The position numbers and the translations under genes were made by a program. Source: Alkaliphilus hydrothermalis (GTDB lineage: Bacteria; Bacillota; Clostridia; Peptostreptococcales; Natronincolaceae). Taken from it: DNA of 64,000 bases. The DNA is taken from assembly GCF_016908555.1 (NCBI RefSeq), contig NZ_JAFBEE010000008.1, positions 1 to 64,000 on the forward strand, in the 5' to 3' direction. Shown here piece after piece: positions 15,098 through 24,302 of the stretch. The notes under the pieces are model-generated. The model saw only the letters and a list, made by a program, of their open reading frames with translations. It made no database searches and was not told the DNA's origin. Every line of letters begins with the position of its first letter. Position 1 is the stretch's first letter.

Positions 15098-16918
15098 ATG
15101 GATATTTACAAAGATTTGAAGCGTTACTTTGGCTATGATGATTTTAAGAAGGGCCAGAAGGAATTAATCACTGGAATTATAGAAGGAAAAGATGTACTGG
15201 GAATAATGCCTACAGGGGGAGGAAAATCGATATGCTTTCAGCTACCAGCCATGATGCTGGAGGGAATAACCATTGTTATATCTCCCCTAATCGCATTGAT
15301 GAAGGATCAAGTGGATGCATTGAATGAAATGGGACTAAATGCAACCTTTATCAATAGCAGTCTTACCGATGAGGAAATGATTCAACGGGAAGAATTCATC
15401 CGCAACGGAGAGTATAAAATTATCTATGTTGCACCAGAACGTTTAAATACCTACAATTTTAAGGACCTGGTGCAACAACTAGCTATTTCATTAGTTGCCA
15501 TTGATGAAGCCCACTGTATTAGTCAATGGGGGCATGATTTTAGACCTAGCTATGTTGAAATCCCTAAATTTATAAAAGGGTTAAAAACGAGACCAACGGT
15601 GGCCGCCTTTACGGCTACTGCAACAAAAGAAGTTGTAGAGGAAATAAAAAAACTCATTCAATTGCAAAACCCTATTACCACCATTACAGGATTTGATAGA
15701 CCAAATTTATTTTATAAAGTAGTGAAGGCAGGCAACAAATTTAATCACTTAGTTGATTACCTAAACAACAACCATCAGCAGGAGGTAGGGATTATTTACT
15801 GTTCCACTAGAAAAACAGTAGAGGCCCTAGTCAAAAAACTAAAGGAAAAGGGAATTGATACTGTTGGATACCACGGAGGAATGTCTGCCGAAGAAAGACA
15901 AGAAAACCAAGAAGCTTTTATCTTTAATCAAACTCGAATCATTGTCGCCACCAATGCCTTTGGAATGGGGATCGATAAACCCGATGTACGATTTGTCATC
16001 CATTACAATATGCCAAAGAATATGGAGGCATATTATCAGGAGGCAGGTAGAGCTGGGAGAGACGGAGAAGAAAGTATATGTATACTTATGTACTCTCCGT
16101 CAGATGTTATTAAACAAAAAACAATTATCCAAAATGAAATGCTCTCACCAGAGCGGGAACTACTATTTTATAAAAATCTCCAGTACCTTATAGACTATTG
16201 TCATACAAATGATTGTCTTAGGGGAAGGATATTGACCTATTTTGAAGAGGATGTACCAGAAGTAAACTGTGGTAAATGTAGTAATTGTATAGGAGATGCA
16301 GAAATGGTGGACATCACCCTAGAGGCCCAGAAGATTTTATCCTGTATCTTTAGGGCAAAAGAGCGATACGGTGTGGCGGTAATTACCCAGGTTTTAAAGG
16401 GTTCAAAAAATAAAAAAATCCTAGAGTTGGGTCTTGATCGGATATCCACCTATGGCATTATGAAGGACTATCATGTAGATGTTATAAGGGAAATCGCAAT
16501 GACTTTGGTCTCAAAGGGATATATTTATATTACTGCAGATAAATTCCCAGTATTAAAGCTGACGAATCAATGTAGGGGAATCCTCAAAGGAGAAGAAAAA
16601 GTTTATCATAAAAAGAGTCTAGTAGAATCGAAGCGGGAAAAAGAAACTAAAAGTAAAAAATCCCCTAAAGACAGTCTTGAAGATTTTGATCAAGCCTTAT
16701 TTGATGAGTTAAAGGAATTACGCAGTCAATTAAGCAAGGAAAAGAAATTAGCTCCATTTCTGATTTTCCATGACTCAACCCTAAAGGAAATAGCAGCAAC
16801 TAGTCCTCAAAACCAAGCAGAGCTCTTGGAAGTCAGTGGAGTAGGGCAGAAGAAGTTTGAGAACTACGGTGAAGTATTTTTAACGGTTATTCAAAATTAT
16901 TGTCTAAAAGAAAAGTAA
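15098..16918 (+). CDS. recQ: ATP-dependent DNA helicase RecQ
   Basis: RecQ unwinds DNA 3' to 5' in recombination and replication-fork repair. The Walker A motif PTGGGKS is at residues 38-44 and the DEAH box at 136-139, followed by the RecQ-specific [13 protein letters not shown] loop. Helicase motif VI appears as [11 protein letters not shown]. Zinc-binding cysteines occur in CLRGRIL...CGKCSNC (about 370-395), then the winged-helix region and a C-terminal HRDC domain ending near residue 606. The length is normal. The ATG follows CTAGGGGGAAA. It is transcribed alone. Confidence 0.96.
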   Translation: MDIYKDLKRYFGYDDFKKGQKELITGIIEGKDVLGIMPTGGGKSICFQLPAMMLEGITIVISPLIALMKDQVDALNEMGLNATFINSSLTDEEMIQREEFIRNGEYKIIYVAPERLNTYNFKDLVQQLAISLVAIDEAHCISQWGHDFRPSYVEIPKFIKGLKTRPTVAAFTATATKEVVEEIKKLIQLQNPITTITGFDRPNLFYKVVKAGNKFNHLVDYLNNNHQQEVGIIYCSTRKTVEALVKKLKEKGIDTVGYHGGMSAEERQENQEAFIFNQTRIIVATNAFGMGIDKPDVRFVIHYNMPKNMEAYYQEAGRAGRDGEESICILMYSPSDVIKQKTIIQNEMLSPERELLFYKNLQYLIDYCHTNDCLRGRILTYFEEDVPEVNCGKCSNCIGDAEMVDITLEAQKILSCIFRAKERYGVAVITQVLKGSKNKKILELGLDRISTYGIMKDYHVDVIREIAMTLVSKGYIYITADKFPVLKLTNQCRGILKGEEKVYHKKSLVESKREKETKSKKSPKDSLEDFDQALFDELKELRSQLSKEKKLAPFLIFHDSTLKEIAATSPQNQAELLEVSGVGQKKFENYGEVFLTVIQNYCLKEK

Positions 16919-16954
16919 AAATCCAAAAATCAAATTGTTTTGATTAAGGATTAC

Positions 16955-17006
16955 AAAAGCCAGCACCCTAACGTATTTTATGTATACGCTGTGGTGAGTG
17001 GCTTTT
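16955..17006. terminator. Bidirectional terminator between recQ and ung
   Basis: AAAAGCCA and CACC pair with GGTG and TGGCTTTT. It lies between convergent stops and has T-rich tails on both strands. Confidence 0.8.
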
Positions 17007-17008
17007 GC

Positions 17009-17683
17009 TTAAATATTTTCAATCTGCCAATCAATAGGATTCTTACCTTTGGAAACCAAAAACTCATTAGTTTTAGAAAATGGTTTACTGCCAAAGAATC
17101 CCCTGTGGGCCGATAGGGGGCTAGGGTGGGGAGCTTGAATTATATAATGATGTCTATTATCAATGATTTTTGTTTTAGATTGGGCATTCTTCCCCCATAG
17201 GATAAATATCACAGGGTCTTTTCGATTGTTCAATAATCTAATAATCTCATCGGTAAATGTCTCCCATCCAATTTTTTTATGGGAGTTGGCAGCACCAGCC
17301 CTTACCGTCAAGACAGTGTTCAGTAGCAAAACCCCTTGATCCGCCCATTTTTTTAGATAACCATTATTGGGTATATAACATTCTAAATCATGATTAAGCT
17401 CTTTGTAGATATTCAGTAGAGAAGGGGGCGTTGCAACTCCTGGTTTGACAGAAAAACTCAGACCATGGGCTTGGTGGGGACCATGATAAGGGTCTTGTCC
17501 TAGTATGACCACCTTGACATGTTTATAGGAGGTGTAATTTAGTGCATTAAAAAAGTCCTTCATCTCTGGATAGACGATCTGAGTGTGATACTCTTCTTCT
17601 AAGATTTCTCTAAGTCTTATAAAATAATCCTTTTTAAACTCTTCCTTCAATAAATCTTTCCAATCGTTTTTTAATGATTCCAT
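17009..17683 (-). CDS. ung: Uracil-DNA glycosylase
   Basis: Family 1 UDG removes uracil from DNA to start base excision repair. The water-activating loop [18 protein letters not shown] is complete, with the catalytic Asp. The leucine/minor-groove loop [13 protein letters not shown] and the LLLNTVLTV strand are also present. The 224 residues match the usual size. It converges with recQ and is transcribed alone. Confidence 0.97.
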   Translation of the reverse strand: MESLKNDWKDLLKEEFKKDYFIRLREILEEEYHTQIVYPEMKDFFNALNYTSYKHVKVVILGQDPYHGPHQAHGLSFSVKPGVATPPSLLNIYKELNHDLECYIPNNGYLKKWADQGVLLLNTVLTVRAGAANSHKKIGWETFTDEIIRLLNNRKDPVIFILWGKNAQSKTKIIDNRHHYIIQAPHPSPLSAHRGFFGSKPFSKTNEFLVSKGKNPIDWQIENI

Positions 17684-17910
17684 ATGAGCACCCCCTTCGA
17701 TTATACCATATCAATTATAATAGATTAAAAAAATTCATGTTTAGTGGTAAAAGAGGCAGGAGGATGGGTAGAAATAGCTAAAAATAGAGAAATCATTTTG
17801 GAGTTCGTAAAGATGTGATTGGAGTGTATGGTTCTATGGGATTCAATGAGAATTGTTTGAATTCTAGTTGGATGGGAAAGATAAAGTACTATACTATGAG
17901 GGGTGCAAGA

Positions 17911-18180
17911 ATGGAATTTTTAATAACTGAAATAGCAAAGACTGAACTAAAGAAAAGGTACGAAGGTGATTATTTACGAATCTCCCCAAAGACTAAAACA
18001 TGAGGCGGCATAACCTATCAATTATCTCTGGATGAGGTTAAGGAAGAAGATCGTGTTTTTGATATTAGATATATTAGTTTTATAATAGGGCCAGAAGACG
18101 TAAAAGAAGTATCCTATATCGAAATTGATTATATAAGGGACTGGTGGGGAGAGGATTTTGTGATTACGGCAGGATTTTAA
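17911..18180 (+). CDS. HesB-like selenoprotein (UGA at 18001-18003 read as Sec)
   Basis: From the ATG at 17911 (GAGGGG 7 bases upstream) the frame runs 30 codons to a TGA and then continues 58 codons to TAA at 18180. The sequence spanning the TGA reads PKTKT-U-GGITYQLSLDEV. This matches small HesB/IscA-like proteins in which Cys or Sec precedes GG. The C-terminal part (IDYIRDWWGEDFVITAGF) continues the fold. The residue count is 89 with Sec31. A hairpin suited to a bacterial SECIS starts 7 bases after the UGA. HesB-like selenoproteins are a described family in selenium-using bacteria; their role is thought to be redox or Fe-S related but is unsettled. A standard gene caller would report only a truncated 30-residue product. 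Confidence 0.8.
18011..18040 (+). promoter_or_regulatory. Candidate bacterial SECIS hairpin, HesB-like gene
   Basis: TAACCT-ATC pairs with GAT-g-AGGTTA around an 11-base loop ATTATCTCTG that has a G near its 3' side. The hairpin starts 7 bases after the UGA, a suitable distance for SelB-directed recoding. Confidence 0.6.
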
Positions 18181-18303
18181 TTACACTGAAGACTAAAATC
18201 AAATCTGTTAAACAATGGCACGGAAAAACAGGTATAGGTGAATCCTTTGTGGTAGAATTGAATTAGCCTTTGAAACAACAATAAAAAAAGGGGGGGGGAT
18301 TCA
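18181..18303 (+). other. Possible gene remnant
   Basis: One frame reads TKIKSVKQWHGKTGIGESFVVELN and then stops at TAG. It looks protein-like but has no start and no recognised family; it could be a leftover of a deleted gene between the HesB-like and AraC-type genes. Confidence 0.2.
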
Positions 18304-19164
18304 GTGGAATATCTTAGCAGATTGAATGCCAGTATAGACTACTTGGAAAAGAATATTGAAGATAAGCTTAACATTGATGAAGTTGCAAAGATGGCACTGA
18401 CTTCAAAGTTTCACTTTCAGAGGATGTTTCATATGGTCACAGGGGTATCGGTGGCGGAATATGTACGAAGAAGAAGACTGACTTTAGCTGCTCAAAAGTT
18501 GGCCACATCTGATGTTAAAGTGATTGATGTAGCCTTAAAGTATGGCTACCAAACACCAGAATCATTTTCCAAAGCCTTTTCCAAGATGCATGGCATCAAC
18601 CCTTCAGAGGTTCGAGGGCAAGGGATGGATTTAAAGGCGTATCCGAGGTTGTCATTTCATATACAAATAAAGGGGGAAGCGGTTATGAATTATCGTATTG
18701 TTGAAAAGGAAGGATTTAAAGTGGTTGGTCAATCAAAATTAGTCACCACAAAGGAAGGAAAGAACTTTGAGATAATCCCAAAGTTCTGGGATGAAGTCAA
18801 CTCAAATGGGGTGTGTCGAGAGTTAGAAAGTCGCGTTGGTGAAATGGGAATATTGGGAATCTGTATGGATTTCTGCCACGAAAAAGATGAGTTCACCTAT
18901 GTTGTTGCGGCAGAAAAACTAAATGGCGATGTACCGAATCATATGATAGAAAAGGAAATTCCAGCCTCCACATGGGCAGTGTTTGAGTCTATTGGGCCAA
19001 TGCCAACAGCTATTCAGGATGTCATTAAAAGAATATACTCTGAATGGTTCCCAGCCACAGGATATGAACACGCAGGGGGACCAGAACTGGAGGTCTATCT
19101 TCCTGGAAATCCAAATGACCCCAACTATAAATGCGAAGTATGGGTACCTATTAATAAGAAGTAA
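18304..19164 (+). CDS. AraC-family regulator with GyrI-like effector-binding domain
   Basis: Residues 1-110 form a double helix-turn-helix AraC/XylS DNA-binding domain (NIDEVAKMALTSKFHFQRMF and VIDVALKYGYQTPESFSKAF). Residues about 125-286 form a GyrI-like small-molecule-binding domain of the SOUL/Rob-C type (MNYRIVEKEGFKVVGQS... VWVPI). Regulators of this layout sense drugs or other ligands and often control their own neighbours. The GTG start follows a G-rich site. No obvious target gene is adjacent. Confidence 0.9.
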   Translation: MEYLSRLNASIDYLEKNIEDKLNIDEVAKMALTSKFHFQRMFHMVTGVSVAEYVRRRRLTLAAQKLATSDVKVIDVALKYGYQTPESFSKAFSKMHGINPSEVRGQGMDLKAYPRLSFHIQIKGEAVMNYRIVEKEGFKVVGQSKLVTTKEGKNFEIIPKFWDEVNSNGVCRELESRVGEMGILGICMDFCHEKDEFTYVVAAEKLNGDVPNHMIEKEIPASTWAVFESIGPMPTAIQDVIKRIYSEWFPATGYEHAGGPELEVYLPGNPNDPNYKCEVWVPINKK

Positions 19165-19181
19165 TGATAAATGAAATAATG

Positions 19182-19224
19182 AAGAAACTCCCTATTTTTT
19201 TATGAAGTAATAGGGAGTTCTTTT
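19182..19224. terminator. Bidirectional terminator
   Basis: AACTCCCTAT pairs with ATAGGGAGTT between the convergent AraC-type and YCII genes, with T runs on both sides. Confidence 0.8.
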
Positions 19225-19258
19225 ATGAAATGTATTGTATATTCTAGTTTTATGATGA

Positions 19259-19561
19259 CTACTTTGAAGGCATGAACATAGGAGGAACCTTGCAGGGTTT
19301 CACATCCACCTTACGCCAAACATCTCCAGTGATATAGGGTTCAACCTTCAACCATTGATCTAATTCTTTGCGACTAGGAAATTCCACCATTAGTATAGAG
19401 CCAATCATTTTTTCCTCATCATCCAGTAGGGCTGCTGCACAGATAAAGTTGCCTTTGTTTTTCATACTTTCAGCCATTTTCAGGTGCTCATCACGGGCAG
19501 CTATACGTCGATCCATTGCCCCTGCATCAGTACCATCATAACCAGTTACGATAAATTGCAT
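19259..19561 (-). CDS. YCII-related domain protein
   Basis: The 100-residue ferredoxin-like alpha/beta protein has the YCII hallmarks: RRIAARDEHLKMAE with the conserved His, a GGA-like turn replaced by CAAALLDDEEKMIGS, and FPSRKELDQWLKVEPYITGDVW near the end. Members resemble muconolactone isomerases, but most are uncharacterised. It is transcribed alone, with AGGAAGTG upstream of the ATG. Confidence 0.85.
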   Translation of the reverse strand: MQFIVTGYDGTDAGAMDRRIAARDEHLKMAESMKNKGNFICAAALLDDEEKMIGSILMVEFPSRKELDQWLKVEPYITGDVWRKVDVKPCKVPPMFMPSK

Positions 19562-19850
19562 AAAAACACTTCCTTTTCTTTTATTTATTATACAGGTTTT
19601 ACCAAATAGTTTATGTAGCTTTGTATTTGAATAGTTATAAATATTCTACACTAATCTTTGTATCTCCTCTAATCAGTTAAAATATGCCCAATATGATTAA
19701 GTTATAGAATAATCCTTTAAAAAAGCGACAGAGAAAAGACCCCAATATGGTTGGAATTCTTTATAGCTTACCATACTGGAAAGGCTATCCTCCTAAAATT
19801 ACCTCGTATTCTTCTGACTATAGGGTGAAAAATATATAAGAGGTGATAAA

Positions 19851-20027
19851 ATGAAAAAGAAAAATAAAAACAAAGGAACCATGGATCAGAACTTCTTTAA
19901 TGAAATGAATTATGAGTTAGCTGGGGATATAGCAGCAATAGATCCAGAGGAAATGAATAACAATAAGAAGTTGATGACAACAAAGAAAGGAAATATGAAG
20001 ACATCCAAGGATAATACAAGGAAGTAA
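19851..20027 (+). CDS. Small basic protein (58 aa), unknown
   Basis: AGAGGTGATAAA precedes the ATG. The product has Lys/Asn-rich ends around an acidic middle (ELAGDIAAIDPEEMNN). Its size and composition would suit a small spore protein, but no family is recognised. A terminator follows directly, which supports a real transcript. Confidence 0.5.
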   Translation: MKKKNKNKGTMDQNFFNEMNYELAGDIAAIDPEEMNNNKKLMTTKKGNMKTSKDNTRK

Positions 20028-20048
20028 AAATAATAAAGAAGAAAATGA

Positions 20049-20076
20049 TAAAGCCTCCTAAGAATAGGGGGTTTTA
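20049..20076 (+). terminator. Terminator of the 58-aa gene
   Basis: AAGCCTCCTA pairs with TAGGGGGTTTT, and T-rich sequence follows. Confidence 0.65.
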
Positions 20077-20173
20077 TTGTGGATCAAAAACCGCTCGGGA
20101 TTTTTATGTAAAATGAGATATGTCAAAAGAATAGATATCCTTCATTTTTATTACAAGAAATCCCCTAAATATT

Positions 20174-20464
20174 TTGATATAATAAAACTAATAAAATAAA
20201 TTGCTGAAATGGTATTACAGTCTTTTCGGGCCAAGCCATCTTCTCCTATAAAGTATCAACCTGTTACCTAAATAAGTCCATCATTTCAGGTAAAGTACCA
20301 GTGGTGAAGTTTATGAACTACAGTACGGAGTCGGCCGCCTATAGTCAAGGAAAGGCCTCAATCAGCTTAGTGCTTATCCTCTATTTTTTGTTCAAAGGGA
20401 CAGGCTAAACCGTGCCATGGGATGAAGCCAAGGTAAAGATGCATTGTTTGTAAGGAGGGACATT
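20174..20464 (+). ncRNA. Long structured leader of unknown type before the HD gene and folate block
   Basis: An extended -10 (TGATATAAT, TATAAT at 20178-20183) would start a transcript near 20190, leaving about 275 bases before the HD gene. Several helices are evident: CTGAAATG (20204-20211) with CATTTCAG (20282-20289); GTAC (20295) with GTAC (20323), enclosing AGTT-TATG-AACT; and GGCC (20333) with GGCC (20354). The region is much less AT-rich than normal spacers here and holds no ORF. It does not match the c-di-GMP, SAM, THF, cobalamin, T-box, M-box or glycine consensus as I know them. It may be an unassigned riboswitch or an independent small RNA. Confidence 0.5.
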
Positions 20465-20944
20465 ATGGAAAGAATAAATAACATACTAAAACATCCCCAG
20501 TATATAGAGAATATGAATCGACTGATGAAGGCTGAGAAACAACGGGAGTTCTGTCGCCATACAATACAACACTTTTTGGACGTGGCAAGAATCGCCTATA
20601 TTAAATCTTTAGAAAAAGGACTGAAACTGGATCAAGAAGTAATCTATGGGGCTGCCCTACTTCATGATATTGGACGATGGAAACAATATGAAGACGGCTC
20701 TGATCATGCTTTAGTCAGCTCAAGTCTAGCGAAGGGAATCTTAATAGATTGCGATTTTGGAGAAGACGAAATAACAATGATTCGTCAGGCCATTGAAAAA
20801 CATCGGAGGGGTACAGACCTCATCACCGAATTAGATGTAGTGATCTATGAAGGGGACAAGGCATCAAGGCTATGTAATGAATGTAAGATGAGAAATGAGT
20901 GCAATCGGCTTGAAGATGGGGACGAGTTTTTTCTTCAATATTAG
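20465..20944 (+). CDS. HD-domain phosphohydrolase
   Basis: The HD metal-binding residues are visible: His in CRHTIQHFLDVARIAY, the His-Asp pair in ALLHDIGRW and a later Asp in DVVIYEGDKASR. It is a single-domain protein of 159 residues. The C-terminal CNECKMRNEC cysteines are shared by a clostridial subgroup. I take the ATG at 20465, 5 bases after AAGGAGGG; a TTG at 20444 would overlap that site. It lies 230 bases before pabA, and a promoter sits in between, so it may be only partly co-transcribed with the folate genes. The substrate is unknown; a nucleotide or pterin phosphate is an inference from context. Confidence 0.82.
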   Translation: MERINNILKHPQYIENMNRLMKAEKQREFCRHTIQHFLDVARIAYIKSLEKGLKLDQEVIYGAALLHDIGRWKQYEDGSDHALVSSSLAKGILIDCDFGEDEITMIRQAIEKHRRGTDLITELDVVIYEGDKASRLCNECKMRNECNRLEDGDEFFLQY

Positions 20945-21053
20945 GAGCATTCCATTGGTAGTCCTTAATAGCAGTTCTTAAATAGTGTTTTTAGACAGTA
21001 ATTTTAAAATATAGCGTAGTACTATAGTAGATCATGGTAAATGACTATTTTGT

Positions 21054-21083
21054 TTGACGTTCTTCCGTTGTTATAGGTATAAT
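21054..21083 (+). promoter_or_regulatory. Sigma-A-type promoter of the folate operon
   Basis: TTGACG (21054-21059), an 18-base spacer and a perfect TATAAT (21078-21083) lie about 95 bases upstream of pabA. Confidence 0.7.
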
Positions 21084-21177
21084 TGTTGTGAATATAGAAA
21101 GTAAATTTAAAATCAATTACAAAAGGTATATCTAGAATGAGATATAAATAATAAATCCAACTAAAGAGGTGGACATT

Positions 21178-21777
21178 GTGATACTAATGATAGATAATTA
21201 TGACTCATTTACCTACAACTTAATACAATATTTATCCTGTTTAAAGCAAGAGGTGGTTGTTCATAGGAATGACCAAATTACAATAGAAGAGATTGAGGCT
21301 TTAAACCCTGATATCATCGTACTATCTCCAGGGCCATGTAGTCCAAACGAAGCAGGGATTAGCATAGAGGTAGTGGAGCAGTTTAAAGGGAAAATACCGA
21401 TTCTAGGGATTTGTCTAGGACATCAGACTATTGGACAAGTTTTTGGTGGCAAGGTAATCAGGGCATTGGAGCCTGTTCATGGTAAAGTCCATCCCATTAT
21501 CCACAAAGGAGTAGGTGTTTTTAAGGAGTTAAATAATCCTTTGAAGGTAACTCGATATCACTCCTTAGTATTGGAAAGAGCCTCCCTTCCCCAGTGTTTT
21601 GAGATAACAGCCGAAACAACTGATGGAGAAATAATGGGAATAAGGCATAAAGAATATATGATAGAAGGAGTACAGTTCCATCCAGAAGCCATTTTAACAG
21701 AGATGGGAATGGATCTTTTAAATAACTTTTTAGTAGCAGCAAAAGAATCAGCAAAGCAGGTGACGGCATGTATATAA
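21178..21777 (+). CDS. pabA: Aminodeoxychorismate/anthranilate synthase glutamine amidotransferase (component II)
   Basis: This class I glutamine amidotransferase supplies ammonia to PabB. The N-terminal MIDNYDSFTYNL, the nucleophile elbow GICLGHQ with its Cys, and the GVQFHPEAI His-Glu pair are all present. The start is a GTG at 21178, 5-8 bases after AGAGGTGG; an in-frame GTG at 21169 overlaps that site. The last 10 bases overlap pabB, which suggests translational coupling. The folate context favours p-aminobenzoate over tryptophan synthesis, though such subunits can serve both. Confidence 0.93.
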   Translation: MILMIDNYDSFTYNLIQYLSCLKQEVVVHRNDQITIEEIEALNPDIIVLSPGPCSPNEAGISIEVVEQFKGKIPILGICLGHQTIGQVFGGKVIRALEPVHGKVHPIIHKGVGVFKELNNPLKVTRYHSLVLERASLPQCFEITAETTDGEIMGIRHKEYMIEGVQFHPEAILTEMGMDLLNNFLVAAKESAKQVTACI

Positions 21778-23138
21778 AAGAAATCATTACCGCTTTAGAT
21801 AGCTTTCAACTCTATAGTATTTTTAAGGATCGACCCTATAGTTTCTTCTTAGATAGTGGCAAAAACTATGAACGACTAGGGAAGTTTTCTTTTATAGGTT
21901 TCAACCCTCACCTAGTCTTTAAAAGTAAAGACCAACACATTACCATTACGCAAGAAGGAAAAGAGGATAATTTTACGGGGGATCCCTTTGATAGTTTAAG
22001 GGAGATTTACAATCAATTTCAAAGAAGTTACGACAGTGAATTCCCCTTTGTGGGAGGTCTAGTTGGGTACTTATCCTATGACATGTGTCACCATATCGAA
22101 AAACTCCCCCGTACAGCTGTGGATGATGTGGAGATTCCCGATTGCTTCTTTGGGCTTTATGATGGGATTATCATTGTAGACCATATTCATAATAGAACTT
22201 ATATCGCTTCCTTGGGCATCAAGGCAGAAGCAAAAGAAGTAGTCGAGGAAATAGCCAAAATGATTGGGGTTGCAGAGGAAAAGGGAGTAGAAATCAATCT
22301 TACCAATAAGCAACAAGTGGAGTTGAAGGCTAACTTTACCCGTGAGGATTACATCAAAACTGTCAATAGGGTAAGGGATTATATCAAATCTGGAGATATC
22401 TATCAAGCCAACTTGACCCAACGGTTCCAATGCGAAATAGAGGAAACTCCCTTTGAGTTATATGGTAAATTAAGAAGCATCAATCCTGCTCCATTTGCCA
22501 GTTTTATTGATTTTGGTGAAGGACATATCGTAAGTAGCTCTCCAGAAAGATTTATTCAGATACGAAATGACATTATAGAAACTAGACCCATCAAGGGAAC
22601 TAGACCCCGTGGCAAGACCCCTGAGGAGGATCAATTTAATCGAAATGAGCTGCTAAATAGCGAAAAGGATCAAGCAGAGTTATTAATGATCGTTGATCTA
22701 GAGAGAAATGATTTGGGTAAGGTATCTAAGAATGGTACAGTGAAGGTGACGGAGTTATTCCATTTGGAAGAATACCCTACTGTATATCATTTAGTATCTA
22801 CAGTACAGGGAGAAATAAAGGAAGAATATGACGTGATAGATTGCATCAAAGCCACCTTCCCTGGGGGGTCAATTACAGGAGCACCAAAGATACGGGCTAT
22901 GGAAATCATCGACGAACTGGAGCCTACCCAAAGAAATATCTATACTGGCTCTATCGGATACATTGGACTGAACGGAGATGTAGACTTGAATATCGTCATT
23001 AGAACAATTGTATGTAAGGACAATAAGGCCTATTTCCAAGTTGGGGGCGGCATCGTGTGGGATTCCGATGCTGAAATGGAGTATGAAGAAACCCTCCACA
23101 AAGGAAGCGCATTGATGAAAGCTCTGAATTCTAAATAA
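21768..23138 (+). CDS. pabB: Aminodeoxychorismate synthase component I
   Basis: The enzyme converts chorismate and ammonia to 4-amino-4-deoxychorismate. The 456-residue chorismate-utilising fold has an N-terminal domain followed by conserved blocks SGDIYQANLTQRF, the active-site PIKGTRPRG lysine segment, the ERNDLG metal-binding Glu, and PGGSITGAPK. Immediate coupling with pabA and the pabC and folP neighbours support PabB over TrpE. Its start codon lies within the pabA 3' end. Confidence 0.94.
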   Translation: MYIKEIITALDSFQLYSIFKDRPYSFFLDSGKNYERLGKFSFIGFNPHLVFKSKDQHITITQEGKEDNFTGDPFDSLREIYNQFQRSYDSEFPFVGGLVGYLSYDMCHHIEKLPRTAVDDVEIPDCFFGLYDGIIIVDHIHNRTYIASLGIKAEAKEVVEEIAKMIGVAEEKGVEINLTNKQQVELKANFTREDYIKTVNRVRDYIKSGDIYQANLTQRFQCEIEETPFELYGKLRSINPAPFASFIDFGEGHIVSSSPERFIQIRNDIIETRPIKGTRPRGKTPEEDQFNRNELLNSEKDQAELLMIVDLERNDLGKVSKNGTVKVTELFHLEEYPTVYHLVSTVQGEIKEEYDVIDCIKATFPGGSITGAPKIRAMEIIDELEPTQRNIYTGSIGYIGLNGDVDLNIVIRTIVCKDNKAYFQVGGGIVWDSDAEMEYEETLHKGSALMKALNSK

Positions 23139-23304
23139 ATACTTTAAGAACAATGAAAAGCAATACAAACAATAAGAACAATAAAAACACGTTAAAAGAA
23201 CATATAAGACTACCATAAAAAATGTTGGAAAAATACAAAGGCCATCTATTAAAATTAGGTAAAAGTGCAATAGATAAGCTTAGATAAGAATAGAGGAATG
23301 TTTT

Positions 23305-24153
23305 ATGCTGATCTCGATAAATGGAAGGATTGTAGAGGAAGGAGACGGTGGGATAGCCCCCACCAGTGAAGCCTTCCTCTATGGCTATGGAGCCTTTGAA
23401 ACCGTCAAGTTTAAAGGGGGGGAGATTCACTATCTTCAAGAACATTTTGTGCGGCTCAAGGGAGCTTGCCAAGTCCTACAGATTCCATTGGAATATGACT
23501 ACATGCAGATAGAAAAATTCAGTAATGAACTCATAAAGGCCAGTGGAATAAAAGAAGGCGGACTGAAAATACTACAGGGTAAAAATAGTAGATCCATTGG
23601 AAATAATGGAAATAGCAACAATCATCAAAAGGGCTACTTGCTTTTATCCGTGTCAGAAAACAAATACAAGGAAGAAAGTTATCGTAAGGGCTTTAAACTA
23701 ACCTTCACCGATATTAAACGAAATCCTTCTTCTCCCCTGACCTATATCAAGTCCAACAATTATTTAGATAATCTGTTGGCAAGGAAAGAGGCTGTAGGGA
23801 GGGGATATGATGAAGTTGTGTTTGAAAACCATCATGGTCACCTCTGCGAAGGAGCCATCAGTAATCTTTTTTTTGTGAAGGATGGAATCATTCATACCCC
23901 CCATGAGGACTGTGGTCTGCTGATGGGCATCATGAGGACTCAGGTGATGGAATTAGCTAAAGAGCTGGAGATTCCATTGGAGATGGGTAAATACACGAGA
24001 AAAGAACTCCTGGTGGCTGATGAAATATTTATGACTAACTCATTGATGGAGGTTATGCCAGTGGTTCGACTAGAGGTTAGAAGTTTGGATATTAGTAATA
24101 GCGAAATCACAAGAAAAGTGATGGAAGCAATTAAGAAGAAATCTAAAGTATAA
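23305..24153 (+). CDS. pabC: Aminodeoxychorismate lyase (class IV aminotransferase fold)
   Basis: PabC splits aminodeoxychorismate to p-aminobenzoate and pyruvate using PLP. The catalytic lysine lies in TYIKSNNYLDNLLARKEA, followed by the fold-type IV EGAISNLFFVKDG and DEIFMTNSLMEVMPV segments. The 282 residues are normal. D-amino-acid or branched-chain transaminases share this fold; location between pabB and folP decides the call. It follows pabB by 166 bases, which hold no recognised signal. Confidence 0.9.
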   Translation: MLISINGRIVEEGDGGIAPTSEAFLYGYGAFETVKFKGGEIHYLQEHFVRLKGACQVLQIPLEYDYMQIEKFSNELIKASGIKEGGLKILQGKNSRSIGNNGNSNNHQKGYLLLSVSENKYKEESYRKGFKLTFTDIKRNPSSPLTYIKSNNYLDNLLARKEAVGRGYDEVVFENHHGHLCEGAISNLFFVKDGIIHTPHEDCGLLMGIMRTQVMELAKELEIPLEMGKYTRKELLVADEIFMTNSLMEVMPVVRLEVRSLDISNSEITRKVMEAIKKKSKV

Positions 24154-24302
24154 GGTATAAAGTTCAAAGTAAATTTTAAGAATAGGGTAACTAGAAATTA
24201 GATCGCAGAAACAGGTAGAGAATTAGAATGGATAAGGCAAAGATTGAAAGGGCCGAAGCAATGTCCTTGATTAATTTTGGAAGATAAGGTGGGATTAGAG
24301 CA

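Noticed and set aside
20400..20450. GACAGGCTAAACC...GGGATGAAGCC as a third c-di-GMP-I aptamer
   Set aside because: It lacks the GGACGCAAAGC core and the GCxGGTTxCC receptor strand; the similarity is only partial.
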